The notes under the pieces are model-generated. The model saw only the letters and a program-made list of their open reading frames with translations. It had not been told where the DNA came from and made no database searches. A stretch of DNA of 64,000 bases, taken from contig CATOTJ020000002.1 of assembly GCA_951813525.2 (NCBI GenBank), positions 1,736,001 to 1,800,000 on the forward strand, read 5' to 3'. Every line of letters begins with the position of its first letter. Within the stretch, counting starts at the first letter, position 1. The position numbers and the translations under genes were made by a program. The stretch comes from Thermohalobaculum sp951813525 (lineage in GTDB: Bacteria; Pseudomonadota; Alphaproteobacteria; Rhodobacterales; Rhodobacteraceae). This document shows positions 8,592-17,783 of the stretch, in pieces.

Positions 8592-9098
8592 ATGCAGGGA
8601 CAGCCCACACTGGAGGGCACGGCAGCGGCGGCGATCGAAGATCAGGCGCTGCGCGAAGCGATCGAACTGCTGTTCTTTGCCTATCGCGATTTCACCGGCG
8701 ACCCCGATGCCGTATTGGCCGATCGGGGTTTGGGCCGGGCGCATCACCGCGCGATCCACTTTATTCGGCGGCGCCCGGGCATCACGGTGGCGGGTCTGCT
8801 GGATATCCTGCAAGTCACCAAGCAATCGTTGAACCGTGTGCTGCGCCAATTGATCGAAGACGGGCTGGTCGACAGCCAGATCGGAAAGCAAGACCGGCGC
8901 GAGCGAAATCTGACGCTGACACCAGCGGGCGAAGCGTTGGAGGAAGAGATGTCTCAGTTGCAGCGCCGACGCATCCGCGCCGCCTATGGCTGCGCAGGGC
9001 CCGAAGCGGTCGCCGGGTTCAGGGCGGTCATGCAGCAAATCATCAACGCCGAGGACCGCGACCGCGTTCTGGCCATGATCGGAAGTTCTGCCCCATGA
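8592..9098 (+). CDS. petP: MarR-family regulator, PetP-like
   Basis: A 168-residue MarR winged-helix protein: helices around RAHHRAIHFIRRRPGITVAGL, recognition region TKQSLNRVLRQLIEDGLV and wing QDRRERNLTLTPAG. The ATG at 8592 has AGAGGA 6 bases upstream; an earlier in-frame start at 8523 lacks this. The stop overlaps the start of an OmpR-type response regulator (ATGA). This MarR plus response-regulator pair matches the petP-petR operon described in Rhodobacter capsulatus, needed there for cytochrome bc1 and c2 expression. The symbol is assigned by pair architecture and ilvE neighbourhood, not by an alignment. Confidence 0.8.
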   Translation: MQGQPTLEGTAAAAIEDQALREAIELLFFAYRDFTGDPDAVLADRGLGRAHHRAIHFIRRRPGITVAGLLDILQVTKQSLNRVLRQLIEDGLVDSQIGKQDRRERNLTLTPAGEALEEEMSQLQRRRIRAAYGCAGPEAVAGFRAVMQQIINAEDRDRVLAMIGSSAP

Positions 9099-9799
9099 GC
9101 ATTGCCGACGCCGCCCATATTCTGGTTATCGACGATGACGAGCGCATCCGGGATCTGCTGAAGCGGTTTCTGGCCCGAAATGGCTATCTGGTCAGTGTTG
9201 CCCGCGACGCTGCGCATGCGGGCCGGCTGTTGGAAAGCCTTAGCTTCGATCTGATGATCGTCGATGTCATGATGCCGGGAGAGGATGGGTTGAGCTTCAC
9301 CCGCAGGGTCCGCGAAACCAGCGAGACGCCGGTTTTGCTGCTGACGGCCCGCGGTGAAACCGGCGACCGGATCGAGGGGCTGGAGGCAGGTGCCGACGAC
9401 TATTTGCCCAAGCCGTTCGAGCCGCGTGAACTGTTGCTGCGCGTCGCCGCGATCCTGCGCCGGGCGGCGCCGGTGATCCCCGATGAAGAGGTCGTAAAAA
9501 GCCTGACACTGGGTCAGAAGCGCTATGACCTGATCCGCGGCGAGTTGAGCGAAGGCGAGGTGGCGGTACGCCTGACATCGACCGAACAGGCGCTGATGCG
9601 GGTCTTTTCGCGGCAACCTAACGAGCCGGTCAGCCGGATGCGCCTGGCCGAGGAGTTGGGCGGTCCCAGCGGCGATGTGCAGGAACGGGCTGTCGATGTG
9701 CAGATCACTCGTCTGCGCCGCAAAATCGAGATTGACCCCAAGAACCCGCGATACCTGCAAACGGTTCGGGGGGCAGGGTATATGCTGACGCCTGATTGA
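9095..9799 (+). CDS. petR: OmpR/PhoB-family response regulator, PetR-like
   Basis: A 234-residue two-domain regulator. The receiver domain (about 7-120) has the acidic pocket VIDDDE, phosphoacceptor Asp57 in IVDVMMPGEDG and the conserved Lys in LPKPFEPREL. The C-terminal winged-helix domain (about 135-232) ends with the typical VQITRLRRKIE and YLQTVRGAGYML. Translation is coupled to petP by a 4-base overlap. No histidine kinase is adjacent, as reported for Rhodobacter PetR. It probably controls respiratory or photosynthetic cytochrome genes elsewhere; that target set is knowledge about the homologue, not visible here. Confidence 0.85.
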   Translation: MSIADAAHILVIDDDERIRDLLKRFLARNGYLVSVARDAAHAGRLLESLSFDLMIVDVMMPGEDGLSFTRRVRETSETPVLLLTARGETGDRIEGLEAGADDYLPKPFEPRELLLRVAAILRRAAPVIPDEEVVKSLTLGQKRYDLIRGELSEGEVAVRLTSTEQALMRVFSRQPNEPVSRMRLAEELGGPSGDVQERAVDVQITRLRRKIEIDPKNPRYLQTVRGAGYMLTPD

Positions 9800-9847
9800 T
9801 CCAAAGCAGCATCGCACCAGAAAGAACCGCGGCACCGCGTGCCGGGC

Positions 9848-10624
9848 TTATCCGTCGGCGCCCGTGTCCATCGCCTGCAATGCCAGTTGGGCAGCCCGAG
9901 CGATGTTTGATCCACGCGCAAGATCCATCACTTTCAGGAACGACTGGCGCGCGTTGTGGCGGTCTTGCACCGCGGCCTCGGCCCGGCCCCGTTCCAGCCA
10001 GGCATGCGCCGATGCCGGGTCTATCTCGGTTGCCCAAACAGCATCGTCGCGTGCCGCAGTTGCGCGGCCCAGCCGCCGCTTTGCCGAGGCACGCAACGTC
10101 AGGTAATTTGCCTGCGGACCGCCCAGCTTGATCGACCGGTTCAGATCGTTCAACGCACCGGTATAATCGTCGGCCTTCAGTTTAACCGCACCCCGCAAGC
10201 CGATGGCATCGGCACTGTTCGGGGACAATTTGACCGCTTGTTCCGCGGCGATGGCCGGGCTGAGGTCTTCGCCCGCATCTAAAAGGATCTCGCCTGCCTG
10301 CACGAACAAACGTGACCGTTCGTTATCGGTCAGCCCCTGTTCCTCGGTCGCGGCTGCCATCAGTTCGTCCGCCGCGCTCAGCGGTGCGCCCGAGGCAAGC
10401 AAAGCAAGTGCATAACAATGCCGCGCCGGGGTTCCACCATTGCCATAACGCGCCCAGGTGCCAGCTTCGGTCAGAGCCTTTTGCGGGTCCTGTTCGATCA
10501 AGGTCAGACAGGCTTCATAATCGTTCACGGCCCAGGCGGGGCCTGTTACCAAACCCACGCCCAGAACCGCCACGATGAAAGCCGCCGCACCGGGGACGAT
10601 GTTGCCGAAGGCTTTGCGTCGCAT
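9848..10624 (-). CDS. Exported tetratricopeptide-repeat protein
   Basis: 258 residues with an N-terminal hydrophobic signal or anchor (about 10-32, ending GPAWA), then four to five TPR-like helical pairs. The clearest are residues about 130-215: AEQAVKLSPNSADAIGLRG, then ALNDLNRSIKLG and AVWATEIDPASAHAWLERG. The rest is Ala-rich helix. It is likely a periplasmic protein-protein interaction factor. It converges with petR, leaving 48 bases that contain a short GC hairpin (9830-9844). No specific family recognised. Confidence 0.75.
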   Translation of the reverse strand: MRRKAFGNIVPGAAAFIVAVLGVGLVTGPAWAVNDYEACLTLIEQDPQKALTEAGTWARYGNGGTPARHCYALALLASGAPLSAADELMAAATEEQGLTDNERSRLFVQAGEILLDAGEDLSPAIAAEQAVKLSPNSADAIGLRGAVKLKADDYTGALNDLNRSIKLGGPQANYLTLRASAKRRLGRATAARDDAVWATEIDPASAHAWLERGRAEAAVQDRHNARQSFLKVMDLARGSNIARAAQLALQAMDTGADG

Positions 10625-10778
10625 AAATTGGCTCCTCCGCCCGCGTGCGTTCCCATCTGTCCAGGGAACACGCTTTTAAGTCCTTAATCGGTCACATTTT
10701 CCTGGTGCCTGAGCGGTTTAGTCAGGCTGGAAAATGCACTAACTTGCGCGGTTCTATATTCTGACAGGGACGTTGACC

Positions 10779-11654
10779 ATGGGCGATGGCGCCACGCTTT
10801 TGAGTTTCGGCCACGGCTATTCGGCCCAGGCATTGACGCCGCGATTGATCGCTGCGGGCTGGCGGGTCATCGGCACGACGCGCAGCGCGGAAAAGGCCGA
10901 GGTGATCCGCACGACCGGCGCCGAGCCGGTCGTTTGGCCGGGCGGCGAACTTTCGGAAATCTTGGCCAGTTCAAGCCATCTTCTAATTTCGGCCGGACCG
11001 ACCGCAGCCGGCGACCCGGTATTGAACGCCTTGTCCGCCGAAATTACGGCGCAAGCCCGGAAGATTGAATGGGCTGGATATCTTTCGACCACCGGTGTCT
11101 ATGGCGACCGGCAGGGCGGATGGGTCGATGAATCCTCGGATTGCCTGCCCACGACCCGGCGGGGGCAATGGCGTCTGGCGGCCGAACGGGCCTGGCAGAG
11201 GATCGAGGGCCTGCCGCTGCACATCTTTCGGTTGGCCGGGATTTACGGCCCCGGACGCGGACCATTTGCGAAGGTCGCCAGTGGCAAGGCGCGGCGCATC
11301 ATCAAGCCGGACCAGGTTTTCAGCCGCATCCATGTTGACGACATTACAAGCGTCCTGGCGGCGTCGATTGCCCGGCCCGAACCTGGGGCAATCTACAATG
11401 TTTGCGACGATCTTGCGGCGCCGCCCCAGGATGTGATCGGCCACGCCGCCGAATTGCTGGGCCTTCCTTTGCCCCCCGCAGTCAACATCGACGATGCCGA
11501 GATGAGCCCAATGGCGCGGAGTTTTTATGCCGAATCAAAACGCGTTTCGAACAAGCGCATTCGTGAAGAATTGGCAGTGGATTTGGCCTACCCATCCTAT
11601 CGCGAGGGATTGGCCGCATTGCTGGCGCACGAACGCGCTGGTGACCGGCGATGA
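10779..11654 (+). CDS. NAD(P)-dependent epimerase/dehydratase-like protein (YeeZ-type)
   Basis: A 291-residue Rossmann-fold protein of the extended SDR superfamily. The nucleotide loop is FGHGYSAQAL, followed by a T-T-R-S segment suited to NADP. The active-site region reads YLSTTGVYGDRQGGWVDE and the later motif FRLAGIYGPGRGP is typical of atypical SDRs such as YeeZ. The usual YxxxK is not obvious, so catalysis by a standard SDR mechanism is doubtful. The ATG at 10779 has AGGGA 8 bases upstream; a TTG six bases earlier is too close to it. Substrate unknown. Confidence 0.8.
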   Translation: MGDGATLLSFGHGYSAQALTPRLIAAGWRVIGTTRSAEKAEVIRTTGAEPVVWPGGELSEILASSSHLLISAGPTAAGDPVLNALSAEITAQARKIEWAGYLSTTGVYGDRQGGWVDESSDCLPTTRRGQWRLAAERAWQRIEGLPLHIFRLAGIYGPGRGPFAKVASGKARRIIKPDQVFSRIHVDDITSVLAASIARPEPGAIYNVCDDLAAPPQDVIGHAAELLGLPLPPAVNIDDAEMSPMARSFYAESKRVSNKRIREELAVDLAYPSYREGLAALLAHERAGDRR

Positions 11655-11711
11655 TTGGCAAAGTGCTGGCAACTTGCCGCGCAGATCCGGCGGCGACGGC
11701 GCTCAAGTTGC

Positions 11712-12527
11712 TCAGCTTTCGGCTGCGTAACTTACCAGCGCGGTGCCCGCCAGCATATCTGGCCCGGCACGATCCAAACGCAGATGTGCGAGACCCTGCC
11801 CGTCCACGGTCGTGAACAGCGTTCCCGCGGCCTTGCCATTCGCCTGTATCAGCGTTCCAGGCTGGGCGCTGCCCTCGATCTGAACCTGAACCAGGCCTTT
11901 GCGCAGTTCGGTCTTGTGCTTCATGCGCGCTGTGACCTCTTGGCCGACATAGCACCCCTTGCGAAAATCGACGCCGGACAGACGCTCGAAACCTGCTTCC
12001 AGAATATAGGTGTCGTCAGGCTGCAACTCGACGCCCGATTGCGGGATAAGATGGGCGACCCGAAGGGCATCATATTCAGCCAGTGCCGCTGAAGTGATCC
12101 CGGCCGGAACGGCGGCGTTTGGCGAATAGAGGCGCCAGCCGATCGCCGTAGACCGCGGGTCAGGGATCGCACCTTCAGGCGTCGCCCCTTCGCCCCAGAC
12201 CAGGGCAACGAACATCCCGGTTTCAGGCTCGATCGCCGCATCGCGGCGCAGGCAATACATTTTGAAGCGCTGCGCCAGTGCAGCCGCGCGTTCGCTGGCA
12301 ACATCGACAAGGATCGTGCCCGTTGGCCAGCCAAACCCGACCCCATCCAAGAGGAAAAAATCGAACAGATATTTTCCCTGCGGCGTCAGCAGCGCAGAAT
12401 AGACGGCAACCCCGGGCGCGACCGCATCAACGTCATTGGTCACGACGTTTTGCAGGACAGCGCGCACATCGGCGCCCGTCATCGCGAAGACGGTTCTGGT
12501 CTTGTCGGTGTAACCTTGCAACGCCAT
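11712..12527 (-). CDS. ygfZ: Folate-binding Fe-S cluster factor YgfZ/GcvT family
   Basis: A tetrahydrofolate-binding protein of the COG0354/IBA57 type that assists maturation of certain [4Fe-4S] enzymes. The 271 residues carry the diagnostic motif DFRKGCYVGQEVTARM (Cys in KGCYxGQE) near residue 190, with the GcvT-like fold before it and the barrel QIEGSAQPGTLIQANGKAAG after. The ATG at 12527 has a strong AGGAGAGG ribosome-binding site; a longer in-frame reading to 12956 runs antisense through the transporter gene and was rejected. Divergent from the Bcr/CflA gene. Confidence 0.93.
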   Translation of the reverse strand: MALQGYTDKTRTVFAMTGADVRAVLQNVVTNDVDAVAPGVAVYSALLTPQGKYLFDFFLLDGVGFGWPTGTILVDVASERAAALAQRFKMYCLRRDAAIEPETGMFVALVWGEGATPEGAIPDPRSTAIGWRLYSPNAAVPAGITSAALAEYDALRVAHLIPQSGVELQPDDTYILEAGFERLSGVDFRKGCYVGQEVTARMKHKTELRKGLVQVQIEGSAQPGTLIQANGKAAGTLFTTVDGQGLAHLRLDRAGPDMLAGTALVSYAAES

Positions 12528-12705
12528 TGCCGCCTCTCCTTCGTTTCCCCGGTCCGGGTTCGACCAATCATATAGTGGTTTGCGGGCAGCAGGAAAGAAT
12601 GGACGCACAAAGGTGCCGCGCGCCCGGTCGAACTGCCGCGACGATACCTCTGTCGCCGCCGGGTTGGCGAGGTTATATGACGGGCTTGCCTGATCCGAGG
12701 TCCGA

Positions 12706-13923
12706 ATGCTTCTGCCTTCCGACGAGGACCGCGCCCAGGGGCACGCGCCGCTGGGGCTGGTCATTTTTCTGGCGCTGATGACCTCGGTCGTCGCGCTGAC
12801 GGTCGATGCTATTCTGCCGGCAATGGACGCGATCGCAGGCGATCTTGGGTTCAGCGCCATCGACGAAGCACCTTTTCTGGTCATGATCGTTTTTATTGGA
12901 ATGGGGCTGGGCCAACCGGTGTTTGGCCCGCTTTCCGACGCGATCGGACGTCGCAATACGGCAATGATCGGTTGGGCGATCTATCTGGCAGGCACGCTGA
13001 TCGCAGTTTTTTCAGGCGGGTTGGCTGGCATTCTGATCGGGCGTCTCTTGCAAGGGATCGGCGCAGCCGGGCCGCGAATTGTTGCGATGGCCATTGTTCG
13101 CGATCTCTATGAAGGTCGCGCGATGGCGCGCATTCTGTCGATCGTGATGACGGTCTTTATGCTGGTGCCGATGCTGGCGCCGCTGATCGGGCAACAGGCC
13201 GAACGCTTGGGTGGCTGGCAGGCGATCTTCGTGCTTTATTTGGCGCTGTCGCTGGTCTGCATCGTGCTGCATTACGCGACTGTTCCTGAAACTCTGCCCG
13301 AGAAAAACCGCCAGCCGTTGAGTTTTCGCCCGCTCGGCCAGGCATTTGCCGAGGCGCTGACCACCCGGATCACGATGATCTACACAATGGCGCTGGTCGC
13401 GATATTCAGCTCATTCGCCGCCATGCTGTCGACCGCGCAGCATCTCTATGAAACATTGTTTGGTTTGGGCGACGACTTTCCCTTGGTTTTTGCCCTTGTC
13501 GCGGCCCTGATTGCCGTCGCTCAGATCACGAATGCCCAGTTGGTCATGCGTATGGGGATGCGACGCCTAACGACGATTGCGGCCGTCATGGTTGCCGTGT
13601 CCGGCGCGCTGGCAGCGACGGTTACCTGGTTGGTTTGGGGGCTGGTGCCCCCGGTCTGGGTCTATGTCGTGATGATGGCGCCGGTTTTTGTGGGATCCGG
13701 GCTGATGTTCTCGAACCTCACGGCTTTGGCGTTAGAGCCGCTGGGACACATTTCAGGAACAGCCTCGGCCGTCGTCATGTCGGTGTCATCGCTGTTGGCG
13801 GTTCCGTTCGGATCGTTGATTGCACTTGGCATGGACCAGTCCGTCATACCCCTGATGGCGGGCTTTGCGGTGTCGGGGGCAGCGGTTCTGGTGCTGGTGA
13901 TGCTGGCCGAACGGTGGCGCTGA
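12706..13923 (+). CDS. Bcr/CflA-type multidrug MFS transporter
   Basis: A 405-residue inner-membrane protein with 12 predicted hydrophobic spans. MFS signatures are visible: VDAILPAMDAIAGDLG in helix 1, GQPVFGPLSDAIGRRNT (motif A) between helices 2 and 3, and GRLLQGIGAAGPRI in helix 4, as in drug/proton antiporters of the Bcr/CflA group (bicyclomycin, chloramphenicol-type efflux). The stop overlaps the next start (TGATG), so it heads a three-gene unit with two small transferases. The actual substrate is not predictable. Confidence 0.9.
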   Translation: MLLPSDEDRAQGHAPLGLVIFLALMTSVVALTVDAILPAMDAIAGDLGFSAIDEAPFLVMIVFIGMGLGQPVFGPLSDAIGRRNTAMIGWAIYLAGTLIAVFSGGLAGILIGRLLQGIGAAGPRIVAMAIVRDLYEGRAMARILSIVMTVFMLVPMLAPLIGQQAERLGGWQAIFVLYLALSLVCIVLHYATVPETLPEKNRQPLSFRPLGQAFAEALTTRITMIYTMALVAIFSSFAAMLSTAQHLYETLFGLGDDFPLVFALVAALIAVAQITNAQLVMRMGMRRLTTIAAVMVAVSGALAATVTWLVWGLVPPVWVYVVMMAPVFVGSGLMFSNLTALALEPLGHISGTASAVVMSVSSLLAVPFGSLIALGMDQSVIPLMAGFAVSGAAVLVLVMLAERWR

Positions 13924-14603
13924 TGGCGCCGGTTTCCGTCGTCATTCCAACGTTAAATGCGGCAGACAGCCTGGGCCCGTGTCTGGGTGCACTGGGCGAA
14001 GCGCTGTTCGACGGGGTGGTCCGTGAAGTGATCCTGGCCGACGGTGGATCGTCTGACGCGATCGCCGAAGTCGCCGAGGAGGTGGGTGCAGTCTTGATTA
14101 CGGCGCCGCGCGGGCGCGGGTCGCAATTATCGGCCGGTGCCAGCGCGGCGAGCGGCCCCTGGCTGTTGTTTCTGCACGCAGACACCGTCTTGTCCGAGGG
14201 CTGGGCACACGCAGTTCAACGCCATATCGCGCAGTGCCCCGACCAGGCCGGTTGGTTCCGTTTGGCCTTTGACTGCGATCGCTGGGCCGCACGCCGGGTT
14301 GCGGGATGGGCCAATTGGCGGTCCCGTTGGTTAGGGTTGCCCTATGGCGACCAGGGTTTGCTGGTCCCGCGAGCGCTTTATGCAGCGGCGGGCGGTTTCC
14401 CGGAGATTCCGTTGATGGAAGATGTGGCGCTGGTCCGACGATTGCGCGGGCGGTTGCGGCCGCTAGAGGCCGTCGCTGTGACGTCGGCCGAGCGATATCT
14501 GCGTGATGGCTGGGCACGCCGCGGATGGCGCAATCTGGGCACGTTGGCCCGGTATTTCTTGGGTGTGCCCCCTGAACGGCTGGTCGAGTGGTACCGACGA
14601 TGA
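13923..14603 (+). CDS. TIGR04283-type family 2 glycosyltransferase-like protein
   Basis: 226 residues with a GT-A fold: VSVVIPTLNAADSLGPCLGA at the N-terminus, then EVILADGGSSD and the DxD-like LFLHADTVLSEG, then LPYGDQGLLVPRALY and the acceptor region PLMEDVALVRRLR. These match the transferase-2 family associated with radical SAM/selenodomain (arsenosugar-type) loci. It overlaps the transporter stop upstream and the next gene by 4 bases (ATGA), so the three are translated together. No radical SAM partner is nearby, so the pathway is uncertain. Confidence 0.85.
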   Translation: MAPVSVVIPTLNAADSLGPCLGALGEALFDGVVREVILADGGSSDAIAEVAEEVGAVLITAPRGRGSQLSAGASAASGPWLLFLHADTVLSEGWAHAVQRHIAQCPDQAGWFRLAFDCDRWAARRVAGWANWRSRWLGLPYGDQGLLVPRALYAAAGGFPEIPLMEDVALVRRLRGRLRPLEAVAVTSAERYLRDGWARRGWRNLGTLARYFLGVPPERLVEWYRR

Positions 14604-15193
14604 CGCCGACGCTGATGATCTTCGCAAAGGTGCCCATGCCTGGGCGCGTAAAGACACGGTTGGCGGCGGATATTGGTCCCGTCGCAGCAGCCGGATGGTC
14701 GCGTAGAACACTTGCCGGGTTGGTGCGGCGGGTCGGGTTTGACCCGCGTTGGCGCACGGTTCTGGCCGTCGCGCCAGACATCGCAGGCATGGTGTCACCG
14801 TTGTTGCCGCCGGGTATCCCGCGTTGGCCGCAGGGCACCGGGGATATCGGTGCTCGTATGGCACGCGCGCTGCAGCGGATGCCGCCCGGTCCGGTCATGA
14901 TTGTCGGATCAGATATCCCCGCAATCAATACGCGCGAGATTGCGCGAGGCTTCGAAGTATTACGCGGACACGATGCGGTGCTGGGTCCTGCCGAAGACGG
15001 CGGCTTCTGGTTGATCGGTCTGCGTCGCGGCGGGCGCCCATTGCCTGCGGACCTTTTTCGCGGGGTCCGATGGTCTGGGCCGGACGCGTTGTCTGATACG
15101 TTGCGGGGCCTGCACGGACTGCGTGTCGGCTTCGCCCAAAGATTGGCAGATGTCGACCGGGCAACCGACTTGCCGATAGGTAAGATCAGGTAG
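14600..15193 (+). CDS. TIGR04282-type nucleotidyltransferase/glycosyltransferase-like protein
   Basis: 197 residues with a CofC/MobA-like nucleotide-sugar fold: LMIFAKVPMPGRVKTRLA (N-terminal signature), VMIVGSDIPAINTREI and VLGPAEDGGFWLIGLR are the classic motifs of transferase 1 in radical SAM/selenodomain systems. The ATG at 14600 overlaps the upstream stop (ATGA); a GTG at 14588 is possible but less coupled. It overlaps the 3' end of the convergent MFS gene by 8 bases. The function is probably transfer of a sugar or nucleotidyl group to a small molecule; the acceptor is unknown. Confidence 0.85.
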   Translation: MTPTLMIFAKVPMPGRVKTRLAADIGPVAAAGWSRRTLAGLVRRVGFDPRWRTVLAVAPDIAGMVSPLLPPGIPRWPQGTGDIGARMARALQRMPPGPVMIVGSDIPAINTREIARGFEVLRGHDAVLGPAEDGGFWLIGLRRGGRPLPADLFRGVRWSGPDALSDTLRGLHGLRVGFAQRLADVDRATDLPIGKIR

Positions 15194-16385
15194 GCGTAGT
15201 CGCGCCTGCCTCGGCCGCCGCCCGGGCGTGCATGCGCATCGCCCAGACACCGACAGCGGGACCGAGTGCCATCAGAGCCAGAACCGGCGCCCAACCAAGC
15301 CAGTCGGCAAGCAGCGGTGTCATCTGCACCGTCGCAGATGTCAGCAGGAAACCAATGGCATTCTGCAGGGTCATGATTGATCCTGCACGTTCCGGCGGTG
15401 CGGCGTCGGCAACCATCGAAGAGAACAAGGCCGAATCCGGAATGACCATGATGCCCCATAAGATCAGCGCAAGCATCGCCAGCCAGACCGGCCCGCCAAA
15501 GGCCAGCGCAGCGAACACGGCCAGCAGACCTGAAGCGGCCAGGACCCGTGAAGCGACCGGGCCCTTGCCGGTACGATCCGCCAGTCGTCCTGCCGGAATG
15601 CAGGCAAAGGCGCCCAACGAAATCGCCAGGAACGCCGTCAACTTGGCCAGATCGCCCGCATCGGTCAGCCCGGCGGCAGTAAAGGACGCCCCGGCAATGA
15701 CGCCGATCCACGCCCAGCAGGCATAAAGCTCCCACATATGGCCGATATAGCCGATGATCGCGTAGCGAATGCGCCTGTTTGTCCAGGCCAGGGTGATGGC
15801 CGAGAGGTCGAGGCGCGGCGCCCTGGCATGATAAGGTCCAAGCCCGATGAACAGCATCGCAACGGCCCCGACACAGGCAATCGCGCTGGTCGACAGGATC
15901 GTCCATCGCCAATCCGCCCCCCCAGTCAGCGCGATCAGGTGGGGTAGGGCCGAGCCGAGCGTCAGTGCGCCGACCAACGCCCCGACTAGCAAGGCCCGGT
16001 CACGCAATGCCCAACCGACGGCGATTTTCATGCCGACCGGATAGACCCCGGCCAAAAAGGCACCAGTCAGGGCCCGCAGGACAATGGCCTCGGTCCCACC
16101 AATCGGAACGGCAAGCATCAATGCGTTGGACCCGGCCGACAGGAACGCAGAAATGGTGAAGACAACCCGCGGATCGTAGCGGTCGGCCAGGCCAATTGCA
16201 GCATAGATCAGCGCACCGACGCCGAAACCGACCTGCGTTGCTGTCGACATCCAGGCCAGTGTCGCCGTGGTCAGCCCGGCTTCATCCTTCATCTCGGCAA
16301 AGACAGCGGCGGATGAAAACCAAACCGCAAGGACTGCGATCTGGCTGAGAATCAGAACCGCGATCGATAGAGGTTTCGCAAGCAT
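15186..16385 (-). CDS. MFS transporter
   Basis: A 399-residue inner-membrane protein with about 12 hydrophobic spans (first span LSIAVLILSQIAVLAVWFSS). The helix 2-3 loop reads IYAAIGLADRYDPRVVF and the central loop region CIPAGRLADRTGKGPVASRV is the second copy of motif A. It resembles the cyanate/nitrate-type MFS group (CynX-like) more than drug pumps, but this is a weak call. The ATG at 16385 is preferred over a GTG six bases upstream. Its 5' end lies next to the amtB terminator hairpin. Confidence 0.82.
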   Translation of the reverse strand: MLAKPLSIAVLILSQIAVLAVWFSSAAVFAEMKDEAGLTTATLAWMSTATQVGFGVGALIYAAIGLADRYDPRVVFTISAFLSAGSNALMLAVPIGGTEAIVLRALTGAFLAGVYPVGMKIAVGWALRDRALLVGALVGALTLGSALPHLIALTGGADWRWTILSTSAIACVGAVAMLFIGLGPYHARAPRLDLSAITLAWTNRRIRYAIIGYIGHMWELYACWAWIGVIAGASFTAAGLTDAGDLAKLTAFLAISLGAFACIPAGRLADRTGKGPVASRVLAASGLLAVFAALAFGGPVWLAMLALILWGIMVIPDSALFSSMVADAAPPERAGSIMTLQNAIGFLLTSATVQMTPLLADWLGWAPVLALMALGPAVGVWAMRMHARAAAEAGATTPT

Positions 16386-16392
16386 CTGCACA

Positions 16393-16426
16393 ACAAAATG
16401 GGGGCGGCGCCCGATGCACCGCCCCC
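16393..16426 (-). terminator. Rho-independent-type terminator after amtB
   Basis: On the minus strand an 8-bp GC stem (GGGGGCGG paired with CCGCCCCC, arms 16419-16426 and 16400-16407) is followed by ATTTTGTTG. It lies 35 bases beyond the amtB stop, just before the next minus-strand MFS gene. Confidence 0.6.
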
Positions 16427-16460
16427 TGTCGCTAGGCCATGGGCCGTTTACTGTCCAGCG

Positions 16461-17633
16461 CTACGACGAATGATCGTAGGCGCGCTCGCCATGCGAGGAG
16501 AGATCAAGCCCGGTGTATTCATCCTCTTCCGAGACACGCAGACCGAAGATTGCCTTGCAGACCAGGATCACGATCACGGTCACGACGATGGTGAAGGCAC
16601 CAACGGCTGCCAAGGCTGTGATCTGAGTGCCGAAGCTTGCATGCCCGAGGATTGCGATCATCAACGTGCCGAAGATGCCGCCAATGCCGTGAACTGCGAA
16701 AACGTCGAGCGTGTCATCGATTTTGATAACGTTCTTCACCAATCCGCAGGCTTCCTGACAGATCACACCGGCGACGCCGCCGATCAATAGCGCCTCGACC
16801 GGGCCAACCGAGCCGGAGGCAGGTGTGATCGACGCAAGACCCGCGATCGTGCCGGTCACCAAACCGACCATCGACGACTTTCCGTGCTTGATCTTTTCCC
16901 AAAGCGCCCATGTCAACGACGCAGTCGCTGCCGAAATATGGGTAACAACCAATGTCATGCCCGCCGCATTGTTGGCGGACAATTGCGAGCCTGCATTAAA
17001 GCCGAACCAGCCAACCCAGAGCATGCAGGCGCCCATCATTACCATGCCGGGATTATGCGGCGGTTTGGACTTGTCCTTCCGGGCGCCCAGCATGAAGGCC
17101 AAAACCAGTGCGGCAAGGCCCGCGGTTTCGTGAACGACAATGCCGCCCGCAAGGTCAACGACACCCATTTCGAACAACCACCCGCCAGTCGCCCAAACCC
17201 AGTGCACGACCGGCGCATAGCAAAGAAGCATCCAAAGCGCCGAAAACGCCATCACAAAGCCAAAGCTGATGCGTTCGACATAAGCCCCAACAATCAGCGC
17301 AGGCGTGATAATGGCGAACGTCATCTGGAAGGCGAAGAACACCGTTTCCGGCAACGTGCCCCAAAGGCTGTCTACCGTGACGCCTGCGAGAAAGGCCTTG
17401 TCCAGACCGCCCCACCAGCCATTCATTTCGCCGCCATTGCCAAAGGCGATTGTGTAGCCGAGCGCCAGCCAGAGAACCGACATCAGGCAGGCGATGGACA
17501 CGCACTGCATGAGCACGCTGAGCACGTTGCGTGCGCGTACCAATCCGCCGTAAAAAAGTGCCAGGCCTGGCAAAGTCATGAAGAGGACCAGCGCTGTCGC
17601 AACGATGATCCATGCGGTATCCGCACCGTTCAT
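16461..17633 (-). CDS. amtB: Ammonium transporter Amt/MEP/Rh
   Basis: An inner-membrane trimeric ammonia channel of 390 residues with 11 hydrophobic spans. Family hallmarks are PGLALFYGGLVRARNVLS in helix 1, the Phe/Trp-rich entry region, the twin pore histidines in VVHETAGLAALV and DVFAVHGIGGIFG, and the amphipathic C-terminal tail with DEYTGLDLSSHGERAY that GlnK contacts. The ATG at 17633 follows GGGGTG; another ATG at 17645 adds four residues. The usual upstream glnK gene is not present here. Expression is probably NtrC-dependent, but I see no clear sigma-54 site. Confidence 0.95.
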   Translation of the reverse strand: MNGADTAWIIVATALVLFMTLPGLALFYGGLVRARNVLSVLMQCVSIACLMSVLWLALGYTIAFGNGGEMNGWWGGLDKAFLAGVTVDSLWGTLPETVFFAFQMTFAIITPALIVGAYVERISFGFVMAFSALWMLLCYAPVVHWVWATGGWLFEMGVVDLAGGIVVHETAGLAALVLAFMLGARKDKSKPPHNPGMVMMGACMLWVGWFGFNAGSQLSANNAAGMTLVVTHISAATASLTWALWEKIKHGKSSMVGLVTGTIAGLASITPASGSVGPVEALLIGGVAGVICQEACGLVKNVIKIDDTLDVFAVHGIGGIFGTLMIAILGHASFGTQITALAAVGAFTIVVTVIVILVCKAIFGLRVSEEDEYTGLDLSSHGERAYDHSS

Positions 17634-17783
17634 AATACACCCCATCTCTTACCCGCAGGTCCTTGCGCCCGCGTTGCGTGGTCCGGATAGGAAAATTTTG
17701 CCTAGTCTCCAATCATATCGAATGGGAGGTGCGTTCGTTTTTTGGAGTTTGCCTATTTTATGGGCAAAAACTGAAGATCGTGG

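Noticed and set aside
8387..9094. A longer N-terminal extension of the response regulator
   Set aside because: The extension lies over the MarR gene in a different frame; the ATG at 9095 sits in an ATGA junction and begins the conserved receiver domain.
12528..12956. A 143-residue N-terminal extension of YgfZ
   Set aside because: It lies antisense to the transporter start, while the ATG at 12527 has a strong ribosome-binding site and the conserved start of the fold.
14098..15912. A 604-codon minus-strand open frame
   Set aside because: It runs antisense through both transferases and in another frame through the MFS gene; Pro/Arg-rich translation without motifs.
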